Shown piece by piece: positions 10,178-21,302 of a stretch of DNA of 64,000 nucleotides. Both the position numbers and the translations under genes were made by a program. Origin of the DNA: Akebia trifoliata (Eukaryota > Streptophyta > Magnoliopsida > Ranunculales > Lardizabalaceae); assembly GCA_017979445.1 (NCBI GenBank), contig CM030717.1:20509288-20573287 (forward strand). Reading direction: 5' to 3'. The notes beneath the pieces are model-generated. The model searched no databases and had not been told where the DNA came from. It was given only the letters and a program-made list of their open reading frames with translations. The first letter of the stretch is position 1, and each line of letters opens with the position of its first letter.

Positions 10178-11920
10178 TGAAAGCGTCATCGATCCGCTAG
10201 GTGTGTGGATCCGTTTCTGACCTTTGAGGTTTAGGAGTCGCCAACTAGTTATTACGGTCTAGGAACTGAACTTGGACTCTAAACGAATAAATCAACTAAT
10301 CTACTACAGAAAATATTGAGTCCGGGGATCACATTATGGGGTTGGAAGGTGTTAGGCACCAACCCCGCTCGGCAAACGCCGGTCTCTACTAATTCCCAAA
10401 TAAACTACATTGCTAAAAGACCTAAGTAATAATAAAAAAAAATAAGAAATATGTATACCTTTTCGAAGACAATGGTCTTATTCCCGCAGATCTGGTAGAA
10501 TAATTCTTTATACTGTACTCCTCGCTTCATTCTGTCGTTGGATTCGTTTCAGATCTCTAAGGCAAAGTATTTCTTTCTTAGATCTGGATTCTTTAGATTT
10601 TTTATTGATTTCTGGGTATTTTTGAAAGGCTTTTACGTGTTTTTCGAGCTAAAGTTTAAGTATAGGTGTTAGGTAAGGAGTTAGGGCTTTACAATTAGGG
10701 TTTATGGGAGGTCAGGGAAGCTTTTTGACCTATTTCTCTTAGGGTTTATTATTTTTTTACGAAAATAGGGTGTGGAGACTCCTATTTATAAACTTTTTTC
10801 AGTGCCTTTTAGATAGAGTTAAGGTTTAATTATAATTCTTTTAGAGATAGTTATTGTTTAATTATAATTCCTTTAGAGAGAATTATTATTTAGTTAAAAT
10901 TCTATTAAATAGAGTTATTATTTAGTTAGAATTCTATTAAATAGAGTTATTATTTAAATAGGATTGTTTTAAATAGAATTATTATTTAATTAGAACTCTA
11001 TTAGGGTTTTGACTTTTAGTCTCATTTGATTGATTTTAAGATTTTGACTTTTGTCTTATTTAGTTGACTTTAATATCTTGATTTTAGTCTTACTTGAGTG
11101 ATTTTAAGATCTTAACTTTAGTCTTAGTAGATTGACTTTAATTTTTTGGATAACCCTTTTATTATATCTTTAATTCTTTGGGCCCCCAGATGGAGGGGTC
11201 CTTGAATAAATATCTTGACAACCATCAATAATTTTGCGTGAGAGCCTGATTGATCAATTTTTTTGATTCAAAATTTTAAATTAATTTTATTAATATTTCA
11301 CTTTACATTATTTAATGTTTGATTTATTAATTTCAAAATTTTAAAATTTTTTAATTGGAAAATTACCGTTTTGCCCCTAAAGAGAACTTTTGCTTTTCAA
11401 GTCGGTTTTTGATGTTCCAGGATGTTTTAGAATCGATTTTTTTAAGGAATTCAATGGAAATATTGGTTTGTGTCATTTATGAAATTTTTTATGCGAAATG
11501 ATCGTGAACTTTATGAGGGACATTTTCATAATTTTGTCCAATTTTGTGAAAATTGACGAAATGATTTATTTGATTTCAATTTGTTGTTTTATGTGTTTGG
11601 ATGAGTTTTCCTAAGCGTAACATAGGCTCTAGGGTTGTTTTGATGTTAGGGGTATTTTGATAATTTGGTCATTTGTTAGTAATTTTTATCGTAAAGCTTC
11701 TTTTTGATCTGCAAGATGATGATTTATATGTTTCTGGGGTCGTATTTTCCTACCGTTGCGTGGTTTCTAAGGTTTTGTCAGTTCGAGATACCTCATCCGG
11801 ATTTCTGAAACATATCTGGTAACAAAATAAAGCATTGGAATAAATGTCTATCATTAGGAACCATTACGATCGGGTTGACGAGTTGATTAATCAGGCAAGT
11901 GCAAAAATGGGGTGTGTACA
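10178..11920 (-). mobile_element. Tat/Ogre-type LTR 0 (1743 bp)
   Basis: On the plus strand it runs from TGAAAGCG to GGTGTGTACA, so in element orientation it starts TGTACACACC and ends CTTTCA. It aligns over its length with the LTRs at 12578, 21303 and 36061. These share a conserved block with cgccaactagttattacggtc, ggaaggtgttaggcaccaac, a run of gactttaatatcttga-type ~30 bp repeats (about 11015-11140) and the gatcgggttgacgagttg end. Flanking 5-mers (actgt/aattt) do not match, so no target-site duplication is seen. Confidence 0.85.
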
Positions 11921-12577
11921 AATTTTTTCTGATTTTTTTATCTTGGAATCCTCTCCACATCATGAACAACATTAAAAAAAGGTAATTTTTTTGTTTCTTA
12001 GTGCATCACTCACAAATAATTTTTTCTATAACTTGCCGCTTATGTCTAGTAACGTGCCAAAAAAATCATCCAAATTATTTTTTTTTTGAAAAAAAAAATC
12101 CATAACTCACATCTCAACCACCATCATTTCATCCTTAATTTATGTCAATTTGAATATTTCATTATTTAAGGTCATCCTAAAATTTCCCTTGATTGAATCA
12201 TAAAAAGTGATATTCCAAAATGACATACCCAAAATCAATCCAAATAATGCCAAGAAAAGATAATACAACCTAAAAATATAAACCAAATAATGAAAATGGT
12301 TCAATAACCATTTTTTTCACACTATTATCTTCTTGACATCCTGCATTATTTAGGGTCATTCTGAATGATCATAGATTGAACTATGAAAATGTGCCAAAAT
12401 AAAGTATTCGGAATCCAAACAAATGATCCATAATTAAGCCAAAAAAATGATAAAAAAATAAAATAAACAAATAAACAAATAACTAAACATCAAATAAAAA
12501 AAAGTCCTACTAGCAATGCATCCCACACTTGGAGCTTTTCAAGTCAGATCCTCAATAATCCCCAGTGGAGTCGCCAC
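11921..12577 (-). mobile_element. Leader remnant of a Tat element, with PBS
   Basis: About 650 bp of AT-rich, non-coding DNA between two LTRs. The part near 12110-12200 matches the leader of element B at 35810-35890 (atgtcaatttgaatatt followed by ttatttaggg/aaggtcatc). It ends with the primer-binding site at 12559-12576. The gag, pol and 3' region of this interior are deleted, so LTR 0 is joined directly to the leader. Confidence 0.7.
12559..12576 (-). other. Primer-binding site, tRNA-Arg type (Tat/Ogre)
   Basis: On the minus strand TGGCGACTCCACTGGGGA begins one base after the LTR. It starts with TGG, as a PBS complementary to a tRNA CCA end must, and fits the tRNA-Arg type I recall for Tat/Ogre elements. 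The same sequence stands at 36041-36059. Confidence 0.75.
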
Positions 12578-14440
12578 TAAAAGCGCCCTCAATTCACCAG
12601 GTGCTTAGATCCGCTTTTGACCTTTGAGGTTTGAGAGTCGCCACCTAGTTATTACGGTCTAGGAATCGAACTTGAACTCTAAATGGATAAATCAACTAAT
12701 CTACTACAAAAAATACTGAGTTCAGTGATTACATTACGGGGTTGGAAGGTGTTAGGCACCAATCCCGCCCGGTAAACGCCAGTCTTTACTAATTCCCAAA
12801 TAAACTATATTGCTAAAAGACCTAAGTAATAATAAAAAAAATAAGAAATATGTATACCATTGCGAAAACAACGGTCTTATTCCCTCAGATCTGGTAAAAT
12901 AATTTTGTGTACTGTACTCCTCGCTTCGTTCTATCGCTGGATTTGCTTCAAATCTCCAAGGCAATGTATCTCTTTCTTAGATTTGGATTCTTCAGATTTT
13001 TTTATGGATTTCTGGATATTTTTAAAAGACTTTTAGGTGTTTTTCGAGCTAAAATTTAAGTATAGGTGTTAGGTAAGGAGTTAGGGCTAGGGTTTGTGGG
13101 AGACCAAGAAAGCTTTTTGACCTACTTCTCTTAGGGTTTATTAATTTTTTACGAAAATAGGGTGTGGAGACTCCTATTTATAAACTTTTTTCAGTGCCTT
13201 TTAGATAGACGTAATGTTTAATTATAATTCTTTTAGAGAAAGTTATTGTTTAATTATAATTCTTTCAGAGAGAGAGTAGCTGTTAATACGAATAACAGAA
13301 ACTCTGTTATAGCCATTTCTGTACATTCAATGTACTCTACGGATAGAGGAATACATAGAGTTGAACATAGTAAAATAAGAAATTGAAAGATTTCGTTGAA
13401 ATTGTTCGTTTTTATTTAGTTAAAATTCTATTAAATAGAGTTATTATTTAGTTAGAATTCTATTAAATAGAGTTATTATTTAAATAGGATTGTTTTAAAT
13501 AAAATTATTATTTAATTAGAACTCTATTAGGGGTTTGACTTTTAGTCTCATTTGATTGACTTTAAGATTTTGACTTTAGTCTTACTTGATTTACTTTAAT
13601 ATCTTGATTTTAGTCTTACTTGAGTGATTTTAAGATCTTAACTTTAGTCTTACATGATTGACTTTAATTTTTTGGAAACCCCCTTTATTATATCATTAAT
13701 TCTTTCGGCCCCCAGATGGAGGGGTTCTTGAATAAATATCTTGGCAACCATCAATAATTTTGCCTGAAAGCCTGATTGATCGATTTTTTTTGGTTAAAAA
13801 TTTTAAATTAATTTTATTTATATTTCACTTTACATTATTTAATGTTTGATTTATTAATTTCAAAATTTTAAAAAATTTTAATTGAAAAATTATTGTTTTG
13901 CCCCTGAATAGAACTTTTGCTTTTCAAGTCAATTTTTGATATTCCAAGATGTTTTAGAATCGATTTTTCGTAAGGAATTCAATGGAAATATTGGTTTGTG
14001 TCATTTATGAAATTTTTTGTGCAAAATGGTCGTGAACTTTATGAGGGGCATTTTCATAATTTTGTCGAATTTTATGAAAATTAGTGAAATGATTTATTTG
14101 ATTTCGATTTGTTATTTTATGTGTTTGAATAGGTTTTCCTAAGCGTAACGTAAGCTCTAGGGTTGTTTTGAGGTTAGGGGTATTTTGATAATTTGGTCAT
14201 TTTTTAGTGATTTTTTTCGTGAAGCTTCTTTTTATCTGAAAAATAATGATTTCTAGGCTTTTGAGGTTATATTTTCCTATCGTGTTTTTGCAATTTTTTT
14301 AGTTCGAGATACCTCATCCGGATTTCTGAAACATATCTAGTAACAAATAAAGCATTAGAATAAACATCCATCATTGGGAACCATTGCAATCAGGTTGACG
14401 AGTTGATTAATTAGACGAATGCAAAAATGGGGTGTTTACA
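12578..14440 (-). mobile_element. Tat/Ogre-type LTR 1 (1863 bp), shared by two interiors
   Basis: Same family as LTR 0. The plus-strand start is degenerate (TAAAAGCG instead of TGAAAGCG) and it ends GGTGTTTACA. It has a PBS on its left (12559-12576) and a polypurine tract on its right (14441-14456), so it serves as 5' LTR to the remnant on the left and 3' LTR to element A on the right. It carries an extra ~138 bp (about 13274-13411) absent from the other copies. The ORF at 12752-12964 lies in conserved LTR sequence and has no homology. Confidence 0.85.
13274..13411. other. Extra ~138 bp segment within LTR 1
   Basis: Aligned against LTR 0 the sequence is continuous except for this block, inserted between an agagaga run and ttatttag. 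It starts near tgttaatacgaataacag and contains the short hairpin aacagaaactctgtt. No terminal repeat or clear duplication was found; a short retroelement relic is possible. Confidence 0.5.
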
Positions 14441-14456
14441 GATGCCCCTCTTTGGC
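14441..14456 (-). other. Polypurine tract of element A
   Basis: On the minus strand the interior ends with CAAAGAGGGGCATC immediately before the LTR start TGTAAACACC. This is the expected place for second-strand priming. The same tract stands beside LTR 2. Confidence 0.8.
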
Positions 14457-14824
14457 AAAGGGTTGAAGCAAACTAGATAGTAAATCTACTTTCGTAGATA
14501 GTGCGAATGCCAAAGCTAGTGACAGATCATTTTACAACCTGATTTAGCAATTCGTCAGGACGTTCGGATCCTTGAGGGTAAAAGTCTCTCCAAACTAAGA
14601 AGTTGTCAGGTCCTTGAGCGAGAGCTCTCACTGACAGTGTTAGATCCTTGAATTTTAAAGAATTCTCCTTGACTAAAAAGTGCAAGTGTGAGTGTGTGTA
14701 CTATGTGAAACTGTCTAAAATTTGAGAAAAAACTGAGCATAAACTAAGTATAATCTGAGTAAAATCTAAGCATAAACTAAGCATAATCTGAGCAAAAGTT
14801 AGCATAGTCTGAGCAAAATTTGAA

Positions 14825-15235
14825 TGTCTTACTCTACCTACCCTAGGTGAAAGAGTAATGAAATTTTTTTTTTTTGGAGTCATACTCTACCTACTCGGGG
14901 TGAAAGAGTAATGAACTAATATTTTTTTTTTTGGAAGTTCTACTCTACCTACTCAGAGTGAAAGAGTATTGAACTAAGTTTTTTGGGAGTCCTACTCTAC
15001 CTGCCCAGGGTGAAAGAGTAATGAACTAATTTTTTTGGGAAGCTCTACTCTACCTGCCTAGGGTGAAAGAGTAATGAACTAATTTTTTGGGAAGTTCTAC
15101 TCTACCTACTCGGAGTGAAAGAGTAAGAACTAATTTTTTTTTGGAAAGTTCTATTCTACTTACTCGGAGTGAAAGAGTAATGAACTATTTTTTTGGAAGT
15201 CCTACTCTACTTACTCGGTGTGAAAGAGTAATGAA
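14825..15235. repeat. Tandem repeat, 8 copies of a ~50-58 bp unit
   Basis: Eight successive units built on ctactctacctactcggagt followed by gaaagagtaatgaactaat and a T-rich spacer, starting near 14828, 14882, 14940, 14992, 15046, 15098, 15152 and 15202. It lies in the 3' untranslated region of element A and has no counterpart in element B, so it expanded in this copy only. Just upstream (14715-14815) is a shorter run based on tgagcataaac. Confidence 0.85.
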
Positions 15236-15297
15236 CTATCTAAGTAAAATCTGAGCAAAATCGGTGGTATCTGGCTGAGCATAATCCGATAAAGCCC

Positions 15298-15640
15298 TCA
15301 GTGGCAACTGGCTGAGCATAATCCAAGAAAGCCCTCGATGGTAACTGGCTGAGCATAATCCAAGTTAACCCTTGGCGGCAATTGAGCAAAATCAAAGTTA
15401 ATCATTGACGTCAACTGAGTAAAATCCAAAATAACCCTTGGCAGCATCTGAGCAAAATCCAAGATAACCTTTGGCGGCAACTGAGCAAAATCCAAGATAA
15501 CCCTTGGCGGCATCTGAGCAAAATCCAAGACAACCCTTGGCGGCATCTGAGCAAAATTCAAGACAACCCTTGGCGGCATTTGAGCAAAATTCAAGACAAC
15601 CCTTGGCGACATCTGAGCAAAAATGACAAAGAAATGAATG
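15298..15640 (-). repeat. 33 bp tandem repeat in Tat 3' region (element A)
   Basis: About eight units of 33 bp (consensus around tgagcaaaatccaagataac then ccttggcggcatc). Because 33 is a multiple of 3 and the unit has no minus-strand stop, the array reads as an 11-residue periodic peptide (PPRVILDFAQM and variants) within a longer open frame, 15298-15771. I regard this as a by-product of the period, not a gene. Units of the same family form the array in element B. Confidence 0.85.
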
Positions 15641-16440
15641 AATTTTGGGAAAGAATGATTAGAATGAATTTGGATGAGATTGAAAATGAATCTGGAGAAT
15701 AATGATTGAATCGGGGAACGAATGAATAAATCTGGAAGATAATGAATTTGGAAGAGAATGATCGAATCCAAAAATGAATGGATTTGGAAAAGAATCTAAG
15801 AACAAAAGAATGCCCTATCCCTACTCTTGGTAAATGAGTTATTAGTTAATCTTTGGGCACAATCAAATGTGAGATCCGAAGTGCTTTTGTTTGAACCTCA
15901 AGATTTTATCCAAAATTTTTATGAATTTAAAACGTGAGTTTTTATTTCTTTTGAACCTTAACGGTTTTTCGAAAAACTCTTATCAAGAGGGTAACATTAA
16001 GTTTGGGGTTCCCATTATCTTTTAGGATTAACATTGCTAAAAAAAATGCCCCTAGTTTGACAATAAACATGGCATTGGAGATAATTGAATACATCATGCA
16101 AAAAAATAAAAAAATGCCCCTAGTATAAGGGAGAAACTACATATTTATAGGAAAAAGAAAATGCCCCTTATATGAAGGTTTGAAATATTTGATTACCACA
16201 AGCGCAATAAAGATCCAACTTTTAATTAATTAATTTTATAGAAGATTTTGAGTCTGGCTTAAGAAAATAAAATATTTCCTTTTGAGACTTATTATAGAAT
16301 TCACCCTTCTCTCCCTTGGTTCACTTGGGGTAGTAAAAATTATCAGATCGATCGTAGACAAGATACTTGTGGCTTCTGAGTCTATGCCTGGTTTAAGTTA
16401 AGGATTGAACTTGATTATTCAGACTTCTGATGTTTCAGCT
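15641..16440. other. Tat 3' untranslated region, no gene
   Basis: Purine-rich on the plus strand at first (gaatgaatctgg phrases), then sequence closely matched at 23820-24540 in element B, including several atgcccct phrases. No coding potential is seen. Confidence 0.6.
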
Positions 16441-16479
16441 CGAACAGCTCTCAGATTTTCTTCTATTTTGCTTTGTTGC

Positions 16480-16700
16480 TCTAACTTTTGCCTAGATCGC
16501 TTATCAGGTTTTCAATCTAGCGAGTTTGCTCTAACTTTTGCCTAGATCACCTTTTCATGTTTTCAATCTAGCAAGCTTTCTATTTTCTTTGTTCTGATTG
16601 TTGCCAAAGTTGTCCTTTCGAATTTTCAACCTTGCGAGCTTGCCTTAATTTTTGCCTAAGTCATCTTTTTTGGATTTTCAACTTAGCAGGCTTATTTTTT
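16480..16700. repeat. Imperfect ~65-75 bp repeats in Tat 3' region
   Basis: Three to four units each containing ctctaacttttgcctagatc, a ttttcaggttttcaatctag-like stretch, and gcgag/gcaagc. Element B has the same block at about 24590-24760. Non-coding. Confidence 0.6.
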
Positions 16701-17056
16701 TTTATCTTTTGTTTATGAACTTCTGGAGTTACTGTCTGATCATGCTTTACTACCGTCCTTGACTTTTTCACACAGTACTTAGGAGGACTTTCATAGGTAG
16801 GCTTAGGACTGGGCATAAAAAGAAAGGGATTTTTGAGGCTCAAAAACCCAAATGCCCCTTGTGTGGCATTTTTTTTATTTTGCTTTGAATTTTCTTCCCC
16901 ATTTTGAAGATATTTTTTTTTCTTTTGAATTTTTTCTAGATTTTTTTTGGGGAAATAGATTTTTTTTATTTTGATTTGGTCGGGCTTGAAGTAACTTCTC
17001 AGGTTGCCTACATACCCCAGAATTTTGGGATCAGACTAAAACGTAGTTCGAATTCT

Positions 17057-18040
17057 TCCCTCCCTTAGGTTAGGTAATCAGGCTGATAAATAAAAAGGCA
17101 TAATTTTTTTTTGAAAAAGGTTGCAAAGGGCTGAGAAATGAGATATCGAACTGGGTAGTAGGAAAATTAATTCTACTAAAGATGGCCTCCTTAAATGTAC
17201 TACCGCTTAATCTGGTCAAGGTTGGTTGGTTCTGGTAATTTGATTCAATCATGATTTTGAAGCCTGACAATTTTTCCTGGTAATATTTCCTTGATGATGA
17301 ACGAACCTCTCCAATTTGGTTTGAACTTCCCTCTAGGGTCAAAGATAGGTGCCCGATTCTCTTTGAGTACTAAATCCCAAACTTGTAATTGACAGGCCTT
17401 GATCTTTTTGTCAAATGCACGGGTGACTCTTCTTTGATAAGCCTGCACGTGGTACAAAGCTTTTAATCATTTTTCTTTGATCAGATTTAATTCTTCATAC
17501 CGTTGACGAACCTAATCTGCTTCTAAAAACTGACTTTCCAACAAGACCTTGAGAAACAGAATTTTCATTTCAACTAGCAAGACTGCTTCCATGCTATACA
17601 CTAAGGAGTAGGGAGTAGCTCCCGTACAGGATCGAATTGAAGTGTGATATGTCCATAGCGCGAATGGTAACTTCTCTGACCAATCTTGGTGTGATTGACA
17701 CATTTTCTTGATGATTGTATTGTGATATTTTATTGGCTGCTTCAACCTTTCCATTAATTTGATAACGGTAAAGAGATGATGCCGGATCTTAAACCTTGAA
17801 CATAGAGTAATAATCTCGGCTTTGAAATGTGACCCATTATCAGATATCAATTCCAAAGGTACCTTGTATTGACTTATGATAGATGTAGTGAGGACAACAT
17901 TGAAATGTTTTGTAACATCTTCTTTGATCTCGTTGGTGTTTTCATTTCATCGAGCGAGTATCTATTCCATGTCGGACAACACGCAAGCTTGCACCTAACA
18001 TATCCTCTCATCAGACCACGCGAACAAGTCTTTTGAAATT
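17057..18040 (-). pseudogene. Integrase remnant of element A joined to a scrap of RT
   Basis: Read on the minus strand from 18040, the first recognisable phrase is SKDLFAWSDE, like the conserved FAWS segment at the N-terminus of Tat-lineage RT. Similarity then jumps to the middle of integrase (LELISDNGSHFKAE, with the second catalytic Asp) at 17856-17810. The core ends with TPYSLVYSMEAVLLVE. A stop follows, and the C-terminal domain resumes at 17457 (VQAYQRRVTRAFDKKIK, DLVLKENRAPIFDPRGKFKPNWRGSF). The catalytic Glu segment is not preserved in frame. Everything from RT through integrase Asp-1 is deleted at a junction near 17950. Confidence 0.8.
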
Positions 18041-21000
18041 TCTGAGTAAATTCATTGTTCTTTCATATTCCTCAAGGGATAAAATGGTTTCGATTTGAAT
18101 TTCTCTAGGAATTATTTTCTGCTTTGAGGTCAATGTCCTTTGCTTTCTGATTGAAAGTTGTTGAGTCCGACCCTTATCTCCTAGTTCAAGAGAAAAATAT
18201 ATCCTTGAAACCAGATTATTAGTTAATTCGTTAATGCGCTCGAGGTATTCAAAAATTTTCTTTATCCAATTACATTCAGAAGGGGTGACAGATACCTCTA
18301 TGACTCAACAAACTAACTCGGCTCAACAGAAAAAAGAGTCAACTCGAAAAGAAGACATGACCTTGCTGAAAAAAGGGACTCGAGCTAACCCAAATGACTC
18401 ATGAAAACTCAAGACTACCCACATCGTGCTTGATTAAGACTGAGGACTGAGACATTGCTTACAACTAGCATGATGGAGGCAGTGTGATCTTCAAAGAACA
18501 ACTAGGAAATGTTGAGATATTCTAAAGGATTTCTGATGATTGATTTGGCGTTAACATTCGTTCTAATTGACCGGACTAGTAACCCTAACAAAACAGTGAA
18601 CGATTGAGCTTAGCTGCAATGATAACCTTGAGACCTCATCAAATGTGAATCTGATCAATTTTAGTGTTACCCCCTTGATAATATTTTAAATGAACCCTTA
18701 GATTTTATTGAATTTTGTGCACCAAGCTATTAAACAATTCATTTATCCAATGATCATTTCAAAAGGAAAAATAATCTTACTGAATTATCAAATATCTGAT
18801 TTAAACAATTTTTTCCTTTAGAAAATCATATTTCAGTAATTTTCCAAATTCCATGCAAAAAAATAGATCTTTTGTAAAAACCTTTTTTTTCTTTTGGGAA
18901 AAACATTTTATTTTTTTTTAAAATGAGTTGAAACTCAAATTTAGAAAAAAAACTTTGATTTCCCTTTTGATTTAAATGGCACGACCCATCATGATCGTTG
19001 GATTAAGATGGGCTGGGTCATTATGAATTATTGCTACATTTTGAATGGATTCTTTATTGGGTCGGTGCACCCAGTAATACAGTAGATTCAAATCGGGTTT
19101 AAACAAAAAGATTTGATCCTTGAGGACAAAATCGTACATTCACATACATTTTTATCTCATCATTCACATACATTCATAGACATTCATCAATCACAAAGGC
19201 TCATTTAATGAACAACCCGGGAACACCCAAGATAAATTTGAGTCTTGACTTATAGGGAAGGTTTTTAGACTCTAAGCTTACTCCGTGCAATGCATTTTTA
19301 TCTGGCCACCCTTGCCCAGGTACACCTACATACCTCTCGAGCATACTCAATCAGACAGTACGTGGTGAATTGGTTTGATATACCGTATAGGTGATAATCT
19401 AAAATTCCAACTCACTTCTCTAAAGTCAAAAACAGCCAGTTTGATCCCCAGTTGAAAGGTAGCGCATGATGCTGAGCAAGGGCCCACTTAAATACCTCTC
19501 GTCTAAAATAGACGTAGTCTATCCCCCTCGTATAGTAGGGTACAGTGGGGCAAGATCTCTCTTAGGCACTGGTTTTGACCAAAAAATGTAATTGATGTAC
19601 TTGGATTATCTTTGATATACCTACGGGTACGAGTCAAGAGTTGTAGCTTTCATAAATGGTTTGGCATCCCACGAGAGGACCGACCACGTACTAGTACTAC
19701 GTTGGCAAATGGGACATGTGATTGTGTGGCTCACAATAGGTCAAAGGCTCAGGTTGCTCCACCTTGGGTGCATCGATATACTTTTCAAAGTCACCTGATC
19801 AGATGGTACTGATGTCCCAGTTTAATATACCCTAAGGTATGTGATTGGAGTTGTGATTTTCATGAATGACGTCGCATCTCCGAAGAGACCGGACCACGCA
19901 CTAGTGCCACGTTGACTATATGGGACATGCAAGTGTGTAAAGCAGTAAACGTGCTAGTGGTGTGTGTAAATAGGGTGGGGTGTGCCCGAGGCCTTTTTCA
20001 AACAGATGGGCCCATGGGTCAGATCAGATCATCACAATATGGATATTAGAAAAACATGATCATAAAACATAAATATCCATAACATCAATCAAGATCAATG
20101 GACACACATCAAAGATATATATCAATTAAGATTATGGCATATTAGATGGACAATCAGAATAGTGCACAAGGAGAACAAAAATAATTGACCAAAATAGCAC
20201 ATAAATAACCAACTATTGAGATAGGCAAAAAAAATTTCCTTATGGTCCAATTGGGGATCACTTTGGGTAACCCAAAATAAATTGAGACTTCAACGACATT
20301 GAATTAAGGATTGAATGATAATTGTGAAGATGGGGGAGATATGATTTTTTTATTTTTTTATTTATTAAACACAACGATTTTTATCTTACCAAACAACTAA
20401 AAAAAATCTATATAAAAAAATCGATTTTTTTTTTTAACAAATTTTTTTTTATTTAAAAAAAAAAAAACACTAAGAATACATCCCAAAAAAGTATCAAAAA
20501 GAAACATCCTAATGTCACAACAACTCGTTTCCAATTAAACAAAAATTAACAAACATCCTGATATAATGAGGTATATGTAAAAAGTTGGCGGGACAAATAA
20601 AAAAATTATTCTCTTTTAACACCATTGGAGTTGCCAAAAATAAAAAATAAAACTTTATGTTGCTACCAGCAGCAATTACAACTGAAAAAGACCCTTTTTA
20701 AAATAAAAAAAAAAACAAATCACGAACTGCTAATCGAAAGGGAAAGAGAAAGAAAGAAAAAAAAATCTAATTCTATGCTTCTCTTGCAATCTGAATAATC
20801 AAATCTGCCCTTAATGGATGGATGAACACTCGTTTTTTTTTTCTTTTTTGTTTAATAAAAATAATATATTCTAACGGGATGTCTCATGTTTTGAACTCAG
20901 GAGCAGCGATAGACGGACCTTGAAGATCATGATGAACTTGACAACTAAGCCTCGAACGATTATTCAAGATCCGAACCTTAAAAAATATAGTTTTAGAATA

Positions 21001-21302
21001 TATTGTTCATCGTAAAACGTTGGAGGGAGTTTCTCAAGCCATTTTCAACGATGTCCACTCCTCAATCAACCCAACCACACATCGACATCTTCATGTTTGT
21101 GTGAAGCTAGACGATCAAGCCCCTTCCTTGTTCACGAAGGTTTTAAGAAGGGTTGAAGAGATAAAGAGAAATAGAGGTGAGGAAGAGGTTTCTTATTTTG
21201 CTATTTTTTCGTCCTCTTCTTTGTGGAGAAGAAGATAGAAATAGCATAAACAGATTTCTACTAACGGTACACTAAAAAAAAAACTTTTTTTTATTATAAT
21301 TT
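18041..21302 (-). other. Leader region of element A, no intact gene
   Basis: Between 18540 and 20290 the sequence follows that of element B at 33555-35110, showing that this is the shared Tat leader upstream of gag. It contains two related ~120 bp blocks (about 19610-19735 and 19835-19950), both with a ccgaccacg/ccggaccacg and ctagt..cacgttg core. From 20330 to 20780 it is nearly pure A/T with long homopolymers. The ORFs 19612-19812 and 21020-21238 (plus) have no recognisable motif. Confidence 0.5.

Noticed and set aside
10178..11920. LTR 0 as a clean solo LTR
   Set aside because: Flanking 5-mers do not match, the left flank is an inverted Tat fragment and the right flank is a Tat leader, so a recombined chain explains it better.
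14825..15235. Regular array resembling CRISPR
   Set aside because: Units are directly adjacent variants with no unique spacers, the genome is plant nuclear, and no cas genes are present.
15298..15771. 157-codon minus-strand ORF with 11-residue repeats, as a possible structural protein
   Set aside because: The frame is explained by a 33 bp tandem repeat in the element's 3' untranslated region. No start context, and its ends run into unrelated sequence. Kept only as a repeat and a finding.
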